64,000 nucleotides of DNA from Flavobacterium denitrificans DSM 15936. Its GTDB lineage: Bacteria > Bacteroidota > Bacteroidia > Flavobacteriales > Flavobacteriaceae. The position numbers and the translations under genes were made by a program. Shown here piece by piece: positions 62,607-64,000 of the stretch; position 1 is the first letter of the stretch, and each line of letters opens with the position of its first letter. Location of the stretch: the NCBI RefSeq assembly GCF_000425445.1, contig NZ_AUDL01000011.1, positions 62,001-126,000 of the forward strand, read 5' to 3'. The notes under the pieces were generated by a model. The model made no database searches and was not told the DNA's origin. It was given only the letters and a program-made list of their open reading frames with translations.

Positions 62607-62614
62607 TATTTTTG
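62607..62614 (+). promoter_or_regulatory. -7 promoter element of the MHS transporter
   Basis: TATTTTTG (TAnnTTTG), 29 nt before the ATG at 62644. The remainder of the 274-nt divergent gap is AT-rich with no other clear site. Confidence 0.55.
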
Positions 62615-62643
62615 TAATCAAAAAAAAGTTAGATCTATTTTAC

Positions 62644-63921
62644 ATGAAAAATAACCCAAATCAAAAGAACTCATTAAAACACGTTCTTTTTGGAAGCCTT
62701 ATAGGTACCACAATTGAATTTTTTGATTTTTATATTTATGCCAATGCTGCAGTATTGGTTTTTCCTCAATTATTTTTTCCAAGTGCAAATTCAACAATGG
62801 CAACTTTGGAATCTTTAGCAACTTTTTCAATAGCATTTTTGTCGCGTCCATTAGGATCTGCTTTTTTTGGGCATTATGGGGATAAAATTGGACGTAAATT
62901 TACTTTGGTTGCGGCATTATTGACCATGGGGATTTCTACAGTCGCAATTGGATTTTTGCCGAGTTATGCTAGTATTGGTGTTGCTGCGCCTTTATTATTA
63001 ATGCTTTGCCGATTTGGCCAAGGAGTTGGATTAGGCGGAGAATGGGGCGGAGCCGTTTTGCTTGCGATCGAGAATGCACCTCCACATAAACGAGCTTGGT
63101 ACGGAATGTTTCCGCAACTAGGCGCGCCAATTGGTTTGTTGCTTTCTGGCGGAACTTTTTTGTTATTGACAGATTCTATGAGTAATGAGGATTTTATGAA
63201 TTATGGCTGGAGAATTCCGTTTATTGCAAGTGCGCTTTTAGTTGTAGTAGGTTTTTATATCCGAACAAAAATTACGGAAACACCTTCTTTTGAAACTGCT
63301 AAAATAGAACAAGAAGAAGTGAAAGTACCTTTCCTTGAATTGGTTAAATCCTATAAGAATCAATTGGTTTTCGGAACTTTTGCCGCAATTACGACTTTTT
63401 TGGTTTTTTATTTAATGACCGTTTTTACGCTAAGTTGGGCAACATCAGATTTGGGAATTGTTAAAAGAGATGGATTGTTGATACAATTGTTCTCAGTATT
63501 ATTTTTTGCGCTTTTTATTCCGGTTTCGGCTGTAGTGGCTGATAAAATTGGGCGCCGTAAAATGCTTATTTTGGCTACAGCGGCGATTGCAGTTTTTGGT
63601 TCTTTCTTTTCATTCTTTTTAAGTACAGGGAATATCACATTAGTGACCACTTTTGCTTGTATCGGAATGGCTTTAATGGGATTTACTTATGGTCCGCTGG
63701 GAACTTTTTTATCGGAGTTATTTCCAACAAATGTTCGTTATTCTGGCGCCTCTTTGACTTTTAATTTGGCAGGAATTCTAGGTGCGGCTTTTGCGCCAAT
63801 GATTGCTATTTGGCTGGCATCTACTTATAATGTAAGTTATGTAGGTTTGTATTTAACTGCGGCGGCTTGTATTTCTTTATTTTCGTTTTTGGTAATAAGT
63901 AAAGACGAGCATAAATTTTAA
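62644..63921 (+). CDS. MFS transporter, metabolite:H+ symporter (MHS) family
   Basis: 425 residues with about 12 membrane helices. MHS signatures are IGTTIEFFDFYIYANAAVLVF, GHYGDKIGRKFTLVAALLTM (the A-motif between helices 2 and 3) and GQGVGLGGEWGGAVLLAIEN. It imports small organic acids, betaine/proline-like solutes or similar by proton symport; the substrate cannot be assigned. Its terminator lies at 63950-63980. Nothing precedes it on the plus strand, so it is monocistronic. Confidence 0.92.
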   Translation: MKNNPNQKNSLKHVLFGSLIGTTIEFFDFYIYANAAVLVFPQLFFPSANSTMATLESLATFSIAFLSRPLGSAFFGHYGDKIGRKFTLVAALLTMGISTVAIGFLPSYASIGVAAPLLLMLCRFGQGVGLGGEWGGAVLLAIENAPPHKRAWYGMFPQLGAPIGLLLSGGTFLLLTDSMSNEDFMNYGWRIPFIASALLVVVGFYIRTKITETPSFETAKIEQEEVKVPFLELVKSYKNQLVFGTFAAITTFLVFYLMTVFTLSWATSDLGIVKRDGLLIQLFSVLFFALFIPVSAVVADKIGRRKMLILATAAIAVFGSFFSFFLSTGNITLVTTFACIGMALMGFTYGPLGTFLSELFPTNVRYSGASLTFNLAGILGAAFAPMIAIWLASTYNVSYVGLYLTAAACISLFSFLVISKDEHKF

Positions 63922-63949
63922 AATAGAAAAAGATTTAAAATATATTAGC

Positions 63950-63982
63950 GTCCGCAGGTAAACTAACTTGCGGACTTTTTTT
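63950..63982 (+). terminator. terminator of the MHS transporter gene
   Basis: gtccgca (63950-63956) pairs with tgcggac (63969-63975), followed by a T7 run. Confidence 0.9.
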
Positions 63983-64000
63983 CTATCTTTTCAAACTAAA

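Overview
The window comes from a Bacteroidota chromosome, almost certainly Flavobacterium or a close relative. The evidence is AT-rich DNA, Bacteroidota-type -7 promoter elements (TAnnTTTG) ahead of many genes, start codons without Shine-Dalgarno sequences, and lineage-typical genes: bacillithiol synthase BshC, a DUF4295 ribosome-associated protein behind rpmB-rpmG, a long SecA, BNR_4 and PepSY proteins, and a Wzx/Wzy-type polysaccharide locus with a CpsB-type phosphatase. No rRNA, tRNA, CRISPR array, integrase or transposase was seen.

Layout. 1-24 kb is mostly minus-strand housekeeping: a peroxiredoxin tail (+), a CPA2 antiporter, purB, a cysteine-free sirtuin, a BNR protein, trmH (+), a metal-uptake operon (small Cys protein, TonB receptor, PepSY membrane protein), secA, DUF2795, a PduO-type cobalamin adenosyltransferase, an ABC ATPase, a lipoprotein (+), a methyltransferase, an FKBP lipoprotein, a four-helix-bundle (S23/Avd-like) gene flanked by inverted repeats, an ABC-F protein, an acyltransferase-3 and a secreted protein. 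24.4-43.3 kb is one plus-strand surface-polysaccharide locus: two TagD-like cytidylyltransferases, fcl and gmd (GDP-L-fucose), a GDPD-like lipoprotein, an AsnB-type amidotransferase, Wzx flippase, TagF/TagB-like glycerophosphotransferase, three glycosyltransferases, an acetyltransferase, an EpsG/Wzy polymerase, a WcaJ-type initiating transferase, Wza and Wzc. The convergent CpsB phosphatase follows. 44-64 kb returns to mixed genes: two DUF5009/HGSNAT-like membrane proteins, two small secreted proteins, a BamA-like protein with a GT2, an orphan E2 acyltransferase, an exonuclease, an FAH-family enzyme with an Hpt protein, cinA, rpmB-rpmG-DUF4295-ftsY, a serine hydrolase, a DUF721 protein, ndk, bshC and an MHS-family transporter.

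How the genes fit together. The polysaccharide locus encodes a nearly complete Wzy-dependent pathway. GDP-fucose is made locally. WcaJ starts a lipid-linked repeat unit, GTs extend it, the TagF-like enzyme may add glycerol phosphate from CDP-glycerol made by a TagD-like enzyme, Wzx flips it, Wzy polymerises it, and Wza/Wzc with CpsB export and control it. Teichoic-acid-type glycerol-phosphate chemistry in a Gram-negative locus is the most interesting biology. One GT4 gene is frameshifted exactly at an (AT)5 tract, and loss of one AT unit would restore its normal C-terminus.

The most unusual non-coding signal is a set of intergenic elements built from degenerate 6-8 nt 'words' (for example taagattc, aagctat, gtttcaa, actgaaa). 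Many fold into near-perfect stems of 20-32 bp just after stop codons. Together with two copies of a TAGCCC...CCTTTTGTG palindromic element and the repeat-bounded S23 gene, they form a repeat landscape that ordinary terminators do not explain.
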